Origin: Verpa conica
Lineage: Eukaryota > Ascomycota > Pezizomycetes > Pezizales > Morchellaceae
NCBI GenBank assembly: GCA_033030425.1
Contig: JAUFSD010000010.1
Location: 124,001-188,000 of the forward strand
Length of the DNA: 64,000 nucleotides
Direction: 5' to 3'
The notes under the pieces are model-generated. The model did not search any database, had not been told where the DNA came from, and saw only the letters and a program-made list of their open reading frames with translations. The position numbers and the translations under genes were made by a program. The stretch's first letter is position 1. Every line of letters begins with the position of its first letter. Positions 33,035-44,733 of this stretch are shown in pieces.

Positions 33035-34361
33035 GGACTCTAACCAACTCGGTTATAGCCGGATGTGGCTACGGTATGTGTTATCCTCTAATCCCTAATA
33101 TCAAAACGGTTGATATCATCTTCAATTTCTCACAATCAATGTTTCATAGTGTAGCCTTTATCTTCCGCTTTTTTGTTTGAGATTTCGGTGACTGGAAATG
33201 GCTAGCTTTGGGGTTGAATGGGCGGGAGGGTCCGTATTGTTTTCTTGTAGCTAAAAACAAGAGTGAAACTTTTTTATTTTTATGATTTGTTTACTCCTTG
33301 GTCCATTATCTTGAACTGTAGCCGGGGGAAAGAGTTGTTAACAACTCACAAGGCTTCGGCCTAGCTAAGCAGAGATACTTACATGTGGTATCTGTTATTT
33401 CTGCTGAGTATGCGGGGTCAAACTGCTCTAAAATTAGTAAATATGCCCATTAGCTGAGGGTTGGACGGTGCTATGGCTAAGTCAACGCCGAGACACAGAA
33501 AATCGAGTGATAGCTGATGAGCGCCCGTGACAGTTATGCATCTATCAATATATACCTAAATTACTAAAGCCAAGCCGTGAGCAACTGCACAGAGAATCAC
33601 CCCGGATGCGCGTGGATATAGTGTCGTACTCCCGCATTCGGCACTTGAGGCTCTGGTGATGTAGATGGGGCTTGTTTAGAGTCTCGGCTACCCCTGTCGC
33701 GTCGTACCTGCATCTACCCACATGGATGGCGTAGCTTACCAATGAATATAATACAACTACACCGGTTGTGCCACATGTCTCAGCGTCCTACCCCCATTCC
33801 CAATGTAAGATAAAGTATCGATCTTACCATTTGAAATTTCTTTACTAAGCTCTGCTGAGTGATAGGGGTTCAGTGCTGCCGGGTTTACTGTTAAAAATCT
33901 TGGATATCAGTAACAGCTACTAATTATGTCTCTGATGTCTGCTTAGTAAAGTATGGTAATCAGGAAGGAAACGTAGAGCGAATGAAAGAGAGTCTTTTGT
34001 GCGCTACTGGTATATTTATTGGGCGGCTTTTCTCTGCAAACATTGACCCTCCATGTCTATCTTGGCGTATTACTGTTCGTCTTGGGGTGGTTAGGGGCCT
34101 AATTATCTGCAAAGGAACTGCTCTAGTAGGGGAGCAACCAGCGGGTCACCTGTTGGGCTCACTGTAATTAATTAGGTTAAATTTCGATTAATGTATTTTT
34201 TTAGGGAGCAAACCCACCCCGGGGATCGGGGCAGTTGGGGGGGGGGGTTTCATGGTGCAGTTCCCCGGTTCGTTTGGCGCACCGACCCCCCATGACGAGT
34301 ACTAATAATCCCCCATCTCCCTGTGCTCTCTCTTATCCTTAGCCCCGGTAAGGTCGTATAG
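33035..34361. other. Intergenic, no gene seen
   Basis: No supportable gene. A G9 run at about 34240 and a mirrored GACCCCCCATG stretch at about 34286 stand out. Open frames at 33545-33742 and 33982-34167 have no recognisable content. Confidence 0.45.
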
Positions 34362-34541
34362 ATGTGGTTCCACCATAACATCTATTCCTCCGGTGGCTAT
34401 GGAAGCTACAGCGACCACATCGGCAATGCCGGTGCTATCTGCTGTAGCACCTACTCTGACCACGGGGTTCAATTTGTCGGCATTCTAGGCGGCGTAAAAG
34501 GGCAGACGTATAGCAACGGTAAACACTGCAGCTACTTGTAA
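34362..34541 (+). CDS. Possible short Gly/Ser/Tyr-rich ORF, 59 aa
   Basis: A short frame from ATG 34362 to TAA 34541. It opens MWFHHNIYSSGGYGSYSDH and continues with a paired Cys and an His/Gly-rich middle. The third codon positions are GC-rich, unlike the flanks, which is the only argument for coding. It may be an isolated exon of a lost gene. Confidence 0.28.
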   Translation: MWFHHNIYSSGGYGSYSDHIGNAGAICCSTYSDHGVQFVGILGGVKGQTYSNGKHCSYL

Positions 34542-34712
34542 GGTGGTGGAAGCGGCGACTTTTGTATAAACTCTCCAGGCGTGAGGAGACTCTACCTGGT
34601 CAGGCGTACGGGGGCGTGTAGTATCATGAGCCTGATGGAATGTGAGGAAGACTTTGTGTTCGCAGTCGGGGTGGATATATTTGTATGAGTTTGTTGAGGC
34701 TGAGGGGTGAGA

Positions 34713-34924
34713 TACCGTAGGCACTCGATAAATCCGGACCGTTGCCCAGAGCCTTATTTTCTAAGCTATCCCAGTTTAGGGGTCAAAATAACAAATCTAG
34801 AGGGAGAAAGGGCCTCAGCACACGGTTTGACATACAAGAAAATTGCTGTAGTTGGTTTAATATACTCGTATTCTTGCAAGCCACGCTCTCGGCAACGGTC
34901 CGGATTTATCGAGTGCCTACGGTA
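34713..34924. mobile_element. MITE with perfect 34-bp inverted ends and TA at both borders
   Basis: The segments 34713-34746 and 34891-34924 are exact inverted copies, beginning TACCGTAGGCACTCGATAAA and ending in its complement. TA stands at both outer edges, as expected for a Tc1/mariner or pogo-type target duplication. The interior of about 144 bp has no coding content. A diverged copy of the left end and adjacent interior lies at 63103-63173. Confidence 0.75.
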
Positions 34925-34998
34925 CGTTGGAGATCTATCCGGAGAATTGGTATTGGGCCTTGAGGGTGCTACCGAAGAAAGCTTAACCCCCAAAATTC

Positions 34999-35466
34999 GA
35001 GCGAACGTTTAATATACCATGAAAGACAGGGGTCCAAGTTTCCTTTACCATGTCGTGCCATGTCTAACTACCAAAACCTGAACATAAATGCATACAAACA
35101 GTGCATACTAACTAGCTTGCAGAGTCAGTCTACTGCCACATTCACTCTCAATACTATTATTAAAATCACCATGATCTCAAGTACTGAACCTGACTAAACT
35201 CCTCTCTCTAATAGGCTGCGCCCTAGGGGCTTTATAGAGGCAATTGACTTCCTGAGCGCACATGTTGGCGAATAGTCTATTGCTGCGACGCGTACTTTTG
35301 GGGGGGGGAGGGCTATAGCGTGGTATCTATGGGTCTTTGCAGCTTCAGAAGAGGGAATACGCACAGTTCCTATGCACTTATGTTCGGGTTTTGGTAGAGA
35401 GACATGGTATGACATGGTAAAAGGAACTTAGACCCCTGTCGGTCATGGTATAACAAACGTTCGCTC
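34999..35466. mobile_element. Mutator-type MITE with about 100-bp inverted ends and 9-bp target duplication
   Basis: The ends 34999-35095 and 35371-35466 are inverted copies with scattered mismatches, the outermost bases being GAGCGAACGTTT and its complement. The 9-bp direct repeat CCAAAATTC flanks the element at 34990-34998 and 35467-35475. Long TIRs starting with G plus a 9-bp duplication are the Mutator (MULE) signature. The 270-bp interior codes for nothing recognisable, so the element depends on a transposase elsewhere. Confidence 0.8.
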
Positions 35467-35480
35467 CCAAAATTCAGCAT

Positions 35481-35661
35481 CCCATCAACGTCTCATGCGA
35501 CGGCACAGGCCTTCGTAAAGTTTGGGTATTACCGCGTACACAATCAGCTCGATCTCCTCGTGGGGGCAATGTCGAAGATGACCCGCTTCCGCAGGCACCG
35601 GTCCAGTTTGGAATCAATTGTTCTATACATTTGCCCGGTATCCCCTGAGCTGCTCGCGACA
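35481..35661 (-). mobile_element. Solo-LTR remnant related to the gypsy LTR
   Basis: This stretch follows the last 190 bp of the gypsy LTRs: CCCATCAAC, then GCCTT, then GTGGGGGC, GTCGAAG.TGAC and the terminal GAGCTGC.CGCGACA. It is much more diverged than the two LTRs are from each other. The left boundary falls right next to the Mutator MITE's target duplication. Confidence 0.65.
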
Positions 35662-38408
35662 CTAAGACCGCTTTTATCTTGAGCAAGACTCCCCTTCAAA
35701 TAAAGCTACTTTGATGTTATTTTTGCGAGAACACTAAACTTAGCCCTAAGGGCCTCAATAACTCTCAAATCCTCTAAAAGATCACTCGATGAGTACAGTT
35801 TATGTCTCAAAGAGCGCTTTCGTATCTTGAAACCGGGGGTCATCTTGAATCCTCATTTAACCATGACATGATCAATGCTGGCCCTTTAAGTACCAAGTTA
35901 TTAGTGAAGTTCGCAGCTACGCTTGTTTCTAGAGGCTATGATACCACACCAACAAAAAGCTGAATCTTTAGACTAAATTATGTAGGCTTCGAAGAAATCA
36001 AGTGTTGTTGGCTATTTGTGCCTGCAGGCCCATCAATACATACCCCTACCTAGTGAAAAGAGGGGGCGGGAAAAATTTCCCATCAAAACAGAATTCAGGG
36101 GGGCTTCAGTTGTCGTTGGGTTAGCTGGGAGTTTCCTCTGGGAGAAGTGGGTATTAAAGGCGATGCTGGGATAAGCGAGTCAAGAATTCATGATTAGAGG
36201 AGGCAAGGGAAAGGCGCTCTTGGTGGAGAAATTTGGTTGGCTGGGCGAGAAGGCCGCTAAACCTATAGTGCTCTCAAATATTTTTTTTCTTAAAGTATTG
36301 GCGCCCCCTAAAGGGGATTTGAATACAGTAATACTATGGCGGTTGCTCCGGGTACCGTATGGATTCGAAAGAACCGCCCGGGCGGATGCTTTCGAATCCT
36401 ACAGTCTCCGGCAAGAAAGATCGAGAAACCAGGGTTAGTGAGTAGGGGCCCTACAGCCAGTACAATTGCTAGAATTTTTGCCACAATACTGAAAAGCCAA
36501 TAGAAGTCCTAAATTCGAACCTCACGTTTCTTGATCTTTGTTGCCGGAAGCTGTAGCAGGAGAGCTATGTGTCTTTGCTAAACGAGCCTATACAATTGGT
36601 CTCCCAGTTAACTTTGCCACTCAACACTAAATATCTCTCTATATTGAGTATAGAGTACCGTAATAACTCGGCGATACCGAACACGACTGTGTGATCAAAG
36701 GAATTCTGAGATTTGTTGAATGCACATTGAGGCTCAGTTATGGCCAGTAAAGCTAGACGCCAAGCTCGACTCAAACAGACTTTGGCCACTAGTAATATTC
36801 TGCGCTCTCACACAGCTCTGAGGTATACGCCCCTACATGGATTCGACCTGTAGGGCCTGCTGCAGATGCACTGCCTCGAGATTTATTTCATCTTAAAGTG
36901 GTTGTAGAGAGCATGTTTTGGGATCTTTTTATTTTGGGGTAGGTTTTACCTAGACGCTATCTGCTTTATTCAAACGCTTGGGCTATAACAGGCTGTAGGC
37001 TGTAACAAACAACTTATACGCTCGGTTCTAACAGCGCGCGCCTGCCTATTTTGGCTCGCCGGGCGCCTACGGCACAGCCTAGCGGATAGCGGCGCAGGCG
37101 GCACAGCACCAGACACGTATCGCAACACCCACAACGTACTATGACACCCACAACGTACTGTAACACCCACAATGCACCACAACACCCACAACGTATCACA
37201 GCCACCAGCTGCTAGCCTTGAGCTGACTTCACATCAGTTTATTCTATTTCGATACTTTTTTAGTGCTCGTGTCAAGGCTAAAGTATTAGGATATATTGAG
37301 AAGGGAAATATAACAATCGCTCAGATCCGTGATACAATAAAACCAGCGAAAAACAGCCAAACACGATGATAGACGTAACAGAACAGAACTATATCTGCTC
37401 AAATCCGTGATAGCCTAGTCTATCCTAATACTTCACCCACGGCACGAGTACGTATTCCCCAAACCAACGTGGAATGTGATATGGCTATATTTTATGGCCT
37501 GCGCGGGCTGGATCACGCGCTGCTACTTTCTAGTCCGTACCTTTGGCAAGGATCTCGTCATCATGATAGAACCCCAAATAGGAGCCTGAGACTAGTGTTT
37601 CTGGCCAGCATCTCACCAATAATTCGCCACCCTACGGAGATCCCGCCTTGATTTCCATCTGTTGTGGTACCACACAGTAAAGTTATAATTCCTATAGCCT
37701 ATCAAGCCTACAATGTAATGCGTCAAGTGGTCAGTGATCCAGATACAGCCTCCGGTAGAATTATTCTGGAAACAGGGATTATCGAGCAGGGGCTTCTAGC
37801 CAATGCTATTGTCCAAACCTTCGTCAAAAATATAGAAGACGAACTATCGTGCGCGCCACATTTCCAGAATAATTCTACCGGGAGCTGTAGCATGAGTATC
37901 CTGATAGTGATATACTTAGGGCTATGAATTAGGGGTCTTGCTTGGTCGTTAGGAATTCTCGATAGTGTACGTCCTTTGTTATAAACAAGTACTATGGCAC
38001 TCGATTTACGTTTCATGTAATCAATTTCTCCATGGCATGGCGCGGCTCAATACCTGGGGCATATAATAGGGCTAGAGTTTATACTTTTATACTTACAGTG
38101 TAGAGGGCCTCGTACTGGATATGGAAGAATCTGGGATACTGAATGTATTCTTTAGTAAAAAAAAAAAAGTTTTGGCCAGGGGACTTCGTACGAGGCAGCA
38201 AGGGGCCCGGCGTCTAAGCTCCGGCATAGCAAGATGCGACCGTATTTGCATGAGTTCAATAAAAGGACTGAACAGGTCCCCAGGTATCAGCTAACTGGTA
38301 CTTAGGGCGAGAAACTTCTGAGCTTACTCTTTTATTTGAAGATACCCTATAGAAATTTCTTCTGAGACCCAAGCGCCCCGCTCGAAAGTAAAAAGTACAT
38401 ACCGCACC
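35662..38408. other. Intergenic; hairpin and tandem repeat, no supportable gene
   Basis: It contains a strong hairpin at 36361-36399 and a tandem ACACCCACAACGTACTGT repeat at about 37125-37200 (four to five copies of 19-20 bases). Open frames at 36190-36438, 37172-37369, 37469-37651 and 37664-37927 are short and unidentified. The last two lie in succession and might be decayed pieces of one gene. Confidence 0.45.
36361..36399. other. Nested palindrome / hairpin
   Basis: Outer arms GGATTCGAAAG and CTTTCGAATCC are perfect inverted copies. Between them lies the 12-base palindrome CCGCCCGGGCGG. The whole could form a stable cruciform or RNA hairpin. No adjacent T-tract or gene end explains it. 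Confidence 0.75.
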
Positions 38409-38915
38409 CTAAGTATTCATTTCTCTCACAGTATTATTTAAAGAACGAATTATAGTGGTAACCTCGCGACTCCACTCAGTGTCCTTCTGACCCCTCTCAA
38501 TACAATACTTCCATAAAGTAACAATATCCTTGTTCTGGTCCGAAAGAAGCGCCTCCAACTTAAGGAAATTCTCCCCCAACTGGTCAACCCTCCCAGACAA
38601 TTCATCGACTCTCTTAGACAAGCTATCAGCCTCCGCCAACAAGTGGTCAACCTTTCCCGACAAATCATCTAACCTCCTCCCTATAGTCTGAGAACCGTCT
38701 AGGATATCCCCCCTAATCAGCCCCAGAGCAATATCATTAGACTCCCGCATCTCCCGCATAGCACGAAGGATAAGGGCTGTATCAGAGGACTTAACCTCTG
38801 CAGCCCCAGCAGATCCTAGAACTGTTTCGGTGATATGACTAGGGCCTGAACGCGGTCCTACCGACCCCGATCCCGAACGGATCGTAGACTCAAGGACGGT
38901 ATATTCAGAAGCCAT
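38409..38915 (-). CDS. Hypothetical coiled-coil protein, 168 aa
   Basis: Single exon starting at the ATG that opens MASEYTVLESTIRSG. Residues 1-45 are Ser/Gly-rich. Residues about 55-130 form a long amphipathic helix with repeated heptads LSGKVDHLLAEADSLSKRVD and ELSGRVDQLGENFLKLE, a pattern of an elongated homo-oligomeric coiled coil. The C-terminus is also helical. No catalytic motif is visible. A CCCTAACCCTACC telomere-box-like sequence lies about 180 bp upstream. I do not recognise the family. Confidence 0.6.
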   Translation of the reverse strand: MASEYTVLESTIRSGSGSVGPRSGPSHITETVLGSAGAAEVKSSDTALILRAMREMRESNDIALGLIRGDILDGSQTIGRRLDDLSGKVDHLLAEADSLSKRVDELSGRVDQLGENFLKLEALLSDQNKDIVTLWKYCIERGQKDTEWSREVTTIIRSLNNTVREMNT

Positions 38916-41421
38916 AGCTAAAATCAAATACTAGCAAAAGAAATAATTAGCAAAAATCACCCCCAAGAAATCACAAATCCGAGAGGAGGTCTTACCGAGG
39001 CGTGGAGCTTTGGGTTATGGTGGCACGTTGTGGGAGCTGGGATTTTGGGGATGCGATGACAACAAGGGGTACCATTAGTAGGAGATTATATAAACCCTAA
39101 CCCTACCACCCACTTAGACGTAATAGAATCACAATATGTAAAAATGTGTCGACAAAGAGGCTAAGGATGCTATAAAGTTATCAGCTAATAGCGCTCGGTA
39201 TTTGGGGCTAGAAAATTTTAAGATTTTCAGGCTCGCTCGGCATATGAAGTGCTTTCCGGCCGGCCTTCTGGCATAAGCTCAAAAGGTACTGATATCACAA
39301 TTATGTTATAGGTGTATCACTATTTGCTTTATGCACTCTATTTTATTTAAAAACTGCCCATCTTTAGAGAATTCAATAGTGGGCAGGTGTGACTACGTGG
39401 CAATTTTCTTAATGGCCCATTTGTCAAGGAAGAGACGTTTAATGGACGACTAAGCTACATGTATCATTACTAGAAAAATTTCTGTTTGGTAGAGGTAATG
39501 GTAATTATATAATCTATTATATCTACTTGATGGCCAGTCACTTATACCCCACACTTGAAATAATCCTAACTTCTGCGTAACTGAATATGATATTAAGTCA
39601 TTTTCCAACTTTCTTACTAACTAAGAGATACAATCACCCCATGTGCAGCTAAATACAGCCCTACGGACTTCCTAAGATTCCAACTTTGCTATCAATTAAT
39701 CCTTGATATTCGTCAGCAAACGAACTCCCTTCGTTGATGTAGGATAGTTGATTTTCGGCTTCGGTGTGTAGTAACCTTCGATCATGGACCTGATCACGCG
39801 ACCCGTAGTAACCGAGTATATATTTTGAGGTAGCATTTTTACAGTTCCAGTAAGCCCAGTAGTAACAGTCTTGCTGTTTCACCTCCATGTACCCTTTTGG
39901 GGGTATCGCTGATAACTGGTGGCACTGGCTAGCGCTTTAGGGAGGAAGAGTTAGTTAGGTTAAAAGGGATGGTTGGGTCTCAAACCTCATAACCGTATGC
40001 TTTGGAATCCTGACTAAGAAATTAGTCCTATAGGCGTCAGGTACTATAGAAGAATTTGTCCAGGCCGAGACTGGGAACATAAGGTCATAGGTGAAAGTAG
40101 ATCCGGGGGGGTTTTTAGAAAGAGCTTCGCAGAAGAGTTGGTTACATGCTCGCAGGGCCACGGTCACTCTCGTTTCCGAAGCCAAATTACATCGTGGAGT
40201 ATCCACATGGAGGCAATATAATGTCGTAGTATAGGTATGGCATGTAAAAGATAGCTGCGTGGTGATGCACATTTCCTTCACTAATGTCAGTCGTTGTAGT
40301 TTATTTTCTAAAACTAGGAGAATACTTACAGCAGATCGTATGGAGTACCAAGATGCTAGAGGATACTACAAGAAAGTTACTATCAGAAGGTAGGGGCGAC
40401 CCTTAGGTATTTATTTGCCCAACCAGTACTCAAGGCGAGAGCCGCTAGGTACCTGACGTACACTACTTCTAGCATGCTGCGATGCGCCAAGCTAGGTTCG
40501 ACAAGTTGGTGCACAAGGGAAAGTGAAACGGTATACGTGCCACCGGGTATCCTGGTCTCCTGGGTGCAGTGATTGCCCCGGGCCACTCAGTCTCAGCAGG
40601 AAAGTGGTAGGTGCGATACGCTAAATGTGCAACGATACGGGAGGAGAAAGTGAAACAGTATATGTGATATGCTACATGCGCCACCACATAAAGTACTGGC
40701 TCTCGTCGGCCGGCAAAAGTCCCGCACTGTCAAATTTCCGACCTTCAACATCTTCCAACATATTCAAACACCCTTAACAAACTCAAACACCTTTATTGTA
40801 CCGAGCGCCAAATGGCATATATGATATACCAAATCTATAACCACCTGACAAGCGGAAAAATATACCATATCTACTCACTATCTCCGCCACTAGCTTCTAA
40901 GGGAATGTTCTGAGGCTTAACTGGGGGCTTGGGGGTCTTGTGGGTGATTCTAGGCTTTTCTGGGGAGGTTTAAGGCTAGTTCGAGGTGATCCGGAGATTT
41001 GACGCTGGATAGTGAATTGTTCGGTATGCGATTTCTAAGATATATATCTGGACATGTAGTGATATCACTCCTGCCCCTGCTAGAGCGTCACAAGCCTTCC
41101 TAGGCGGGAATAAACTCTAAAATAGTTCTAGCTAGGGCCAAGAATACTAAGAGGTTTCCATTAAACAATTTATGTCTTATATCTAATCTACAAATAGCCC
41201 TCTCAGTTACGTTACATCTTCGAATTCTATCGTCACCATGGCCTAAAAGAAGCCACCTCTGTCCCTGTCTTCCGTGCCTCGTCCGGTACCTGTGTATTTG
41301 GCATGACCTCGCTTAGGGCCTCGTGGTCTGGTATCTCCTGGTCTAGTATCGGTTTATTTGGGGTCGCTTCGCTTGAGGTCGGGTTTGGAGTAGCCCTCAC
41401 TCGATCCTTGTTATTGACTTG
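38916..41421. other. Intergenic with possible gene remnants on the minus strand
   Basis: Frames at 39955-40281 and 39661-39888 on the minus strand could be two exons of one gene: an acceptor ACATTAG lies just upstream of the first and TTATCAG just before the second, but no ATG exon fits. The first is Cys/Thr-rich. The stretch 40590-40700 carries copies of a repeat also found at 43.9-47.3 kb. Confidence 0.35.
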
Positions 41422-41854
41422 TTAGTACCTAGTATCTGTTAATTGACAAAGAGGGAGGGGGGCTTATCTAATGACTTACCCTTTAGCCTTTTTAGTTGCT
41501 TTGATTTCCTAGTGTTTTCATGTTTCCTATTCTGCCAACTCTTACCCCATGCATCATTCGTTAAGCGTGTTAAACATGCGTAAAACTCTTCCCTCTCATT
41601 CTCATCCTGAGGAATCCGTGTAGGTAAAACCCTCCTTCTAATCTCATTCTCAACCTTCTTTATGATTTCATCATCCAACTCTGTCCAGCGGCGTACGTCG
41701 ATCTTCCAGTACTCTCGAAATATCTCCTACTCTTTGTTAGCATAGTAATGTCACACTATTATACGAATTAATATACCCGGAGTGGTTCTGGTTTAAGGGT
41801 GTTTCCCATTTGCTCCATCAGCGCTCTAAACTCTGGTGCTACTTGTCTTGACAT
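41422..41854 (-). CDS. Hypothetical helical protein, 112 aa, three exons
   Basis: Exons 41854-41777, 41726-41480 and 41435-41422 join in frame through two introns of about 50 and 44 bp (donors GTATAT and GTAAGT; branch TGCTAAC in the first). The product starts MSRQVAPEFRALMEQMG and has a charged helical middle with EIRRRVLP and W..SW..RKHE. A similar arrangement (E-L-R-R-K-L-P, later W..IWLLHNRHRG) occurs in the protein at 45227-45715, also on the minus strand, so I read them as distant paralogues. The function is unknown. The last exon is only 14 bases, which makes the exact C-terminus uncertain. Confidence 0.6.
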
Positions 41855-42432
41855 ACCGAATACTCTTTGCTGTGGTGTTGATGGGATGCGGGGCAGACTC
41901 CTCTGAGGTTAAATACTCGTGTCGAGATTTTCAGCCCCTTTCGTGTGTCCGCGCTTGTGGGTTTAAAGGTGTTGTTCTTGGCACCCGCTCCCATCTTTTA
42001 CACCCTAAAAATAAACATAACATTATAGCTTGAAACGAGATGTGTCTTATTTAGTTAGTTACAAGGAAGAACACCAATGATTTATCTCCACCGATTCCCC
42101 GGGTATGAAAGTTACTGGCGTTACGTATAGTCACTTGGCTAACCGCGGTAGGAGTTTCCAGCCCGTTACTCTTTAGATCCCTGGTCACGAGCGACTGTAC
42201 TAGTATGTTCACAACGTGTAAATCTTATATGTACTGCGCACCATCAAGAAGCCACAAGGCTGCGCCCGATTGGTTTATATATCCTAGGATGCCCAGGCTC
42301 ATCCTAAGGGCTCATGGAAAGTATAGTAATTGAACTTGTGATCAGATTTAATCCTAAAAGCACAACTCGAGTAAAAGGAAGTATGTAACCAGTTTAATTT
42401 GTCCTCCACGATAAAACACATGTACCAACGCT
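41855..42432. other. Intergenic, no gene seen
   Basis: Short frames only. It probably holds the promoter of the minus-strand gene ending upstream and the 3' flank of the RasGEF-like gene; no specific signal was recognised. Confidence 0.4.
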
Positions 42433-43278
42433 CTAGTTCATTCTAGTCTTAGACCGCCCCCAAACGCATGAAATGCTCAGGAATTGCAACAACCTCTTAC
42501 AAAACCCTATCTGTTTGGGGCAGAGTAGGACCGACATGCACTCGTCGGTTGTAAGATTCTGGTGGGTCAAGACACGAAGGTCTACGAGGTGTAGAAAAAG
42601 GACTGGGATCCGTTCCTTTCCTTTAATGATTCTCTGTCTAAGGATTTTGCGGTAGTTGGAATGGTTTGGACCACCCTGATTCTTGCTCAAGGAGTCGAGA
42701 ATTTGTTTTCCAGAATCGGAGAGGATCCCAAGGCGGTAGGATAGATCTATAGCCAAAGGTAAGGCTAGGTTATAGTTCCCTTGCTCCCATAACTCCTATT
42801 ACATTATGAATAAATCATACCTTAATAGGTATAAGGATCTAGACTTACATGTACAATAAGAACAAAGTGTTCAATCTCGTTGCGATCCTGTAGCCTCTTC
42901 ACAAAATTGCACAGCATCTTAATATGGCAACACATATCGAGATAACGGTTCTCTTGTGTGATTTTGTAATCACTGGCCTGGAAAAACTGCTCTGCGGTAA
43001 TTTCACGGTAAGCCTTTAGGTGTATCTCCGTGAGAATCTGGGCCGCTTCTGCAGCTGGCTTCGTCACCAGGCTTGCAAGAATGCCGTCAAAGTCCAAAGA
43101 CCCTACGGATAGGTTAGTCTGATGATAGGGAAAGAGGGAAAGGTCGGTTAAACATACTATCTATGAAATTTTCTCTGTCTGATAGGCCTAGAGAGGATGG
43201 TGGAGGGGATGTTGTGGGGGGGGACCGAGGCAGAAAAGAATGCACAATGTGTCCCGGGTGAGGAAATTGCGTTGTCAT
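42433..43278 (-). CDS. RasGEF-domain-only protein, 245 aa, three exons
   Basis: Exons 43278-43158, 43102-42849 and 42795-42433 join in frame over two introns (GTATGT/GACTAACC/CGTAG and GTAAGT/TAATAG). The joined protein reads like a compact RasGEF (CDC25) catalytic domain: AAQILTEIHLKAYREITAEQF at the start of the domain, HIKMLCNFVKRLQDRNEIEH as the central helix, HELWEQGNYNLALPLAIDL corresponding to the N-N-F-N-S helix, then SNYRKIL and ERIPVLFLHLVDLR matching the IPFLG-x-x-L-x-D-L motif. Such domains exchange GDP for GTP on Ras-type GTPases. Known fungal RasGEFs are far larger and carry an N-terminal RasGEF_N module, which is absent here. Catalytic helical-hairpin residues look diverged, so activity is uncertain. 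Confidence 0.62.
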
Positions 43279-44733
43279 TTTTTTTCTACTATAGGGAGGA
43301 TATTCTTGCAGTGTAACAGAGTGCACAAGGCTGGATGTGCACGTAGTAGGCTGGATGTGCACGTAGTATAAATACCTTAAAATGTTATCTAAACTTCCTT
43401 ACCTCTAGCCAGGCTTTTAACAAGGGTCAACTACCTTGTCTGGTTTTGTCAAATTTCTTGCCACTCCCTCTACAAAACCGAGCACTCGAACAGAGGCACA
43501 TTCGTCTCAACTATGTGAAAGACCCACTATTCATGTTAAACCCCCGTAAACTTAGGTAGTATATAGGCCCGTCCATCTCAGAACTTTATGAGACCACGAA
43601 CACCTTGAATATCACTGGCTAAGATAGACGACCAAAGAAGCGGCTGGAGCTGACCTGTATCAAGGTAGTTCCAGGTGTACGTAACCCGACATCCATAGTT
43701 TACTAGGACATCCTCCAACATCCTCCAACGTCCTCCAACATCCTCCAACATCCTCAGACACCCTCAATATACCTTAACACCCCCAACGTATGATAAGGCC
43801 CAAGGCAGTGGATGGCCCCAGTATCTTGCATAGACTGCACCCCATTGGAGCTATGTCAATTACCTCAACATGTGATGAAATAATACCCTCATGGTATGTG
43901 TGGTAGTACACACTGGCGCAAAATGCTAAATACGATTTGCTACATATGCAACGGAATGAACTCCCGCAAAAAAGAAAAGACCGGTGATTGCGTCTAGATA
44001 GGCCCATAACTCACTTAGACAGCTATAGGACAGCTTCCAACATGGTTTACGTAGGAGGCCATCATATTACGGACTTATCCAGTTGAAACTATTTGAGTAG
44101 TTTCACCGTAGTTAGAAATTAATATTGATTATATTATATAGTAAATAAATTTATTAAGAAATATTCCTAGACTTGACACTATTTTCTCATGGTTTATGTT
44201 CTGTCTCTAAGCCTAAGCTACAGTGCTGCGAATGTCCCTCAATCACCTGCTTGAGTTTATTGGGCCTGATTGGGGGTATGAACGAATGAATTAATCATAA
44301 ATACATGGGGCGCCTAATTGGGGGAATCTGTGAGGGGTTTCGGCGGCGTCGTAGCTTCGCCAAGGAATATGGTGGCTGGAGCGTTCGCAGCATGCAAGGC
44401 TTCCCGTGCGCACGGCGCTAAATGATAAATGCGATATGTGAAATGATAAACGTGCCACGTAGATAATATACAACATGATTATTACTAAAAGCAAAGATAA
44501 TCAAACTCCCTAAAACCGTACAGAGATTGATCTAGCCAGACATACAGCTTTTGAAGTAGATAAATGGCTCAATAACCCCGTCAATTCTTTTTCTATCCAT
44601 ACGCCAATAACATAGTGCAACTTGGTTTTTCTACGAGTCCAGTGAAATCCTTCCGATCAATATAATTTTTTCTTCATTTTTTCGGTTTGTATATGTCTCC
44701 TAGCTGTTATAACGGTTGCTGACACTGAGTTAG
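43279..44733. other. Intergenic with CATCCTCCAA tandem repeat, no gene
   Basis: Six to seven near-identical 10-base units CATCCTCCAA run from about 43708 to 43760 and grade into ACACCC motifs. Copies of the 40-47 kb dispersed repeat lie at about 43900-43950 and 44385-44470. No coding region is supportable. Confidence 0.6.

Noticed and set aside
34742..35012. Overlapping frames of 75-100 residues
   Set aside because: They read through MITE inverted ends, giving mirrored RRHSINPDRC peptides.
37172..37369. Possible helix-turn-helix of a Tc1/mariner or pogo transposase
   Set aside because: The pattern TIAQIRDTIKPAK is suggestive, but no DDE core follows and the frame begins inside a tandem repeat.
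43708..43795. CRISPR-like regular repeats
   Set aside because: Contiguous 10-base units without spacers, in a eukaryotic genome.
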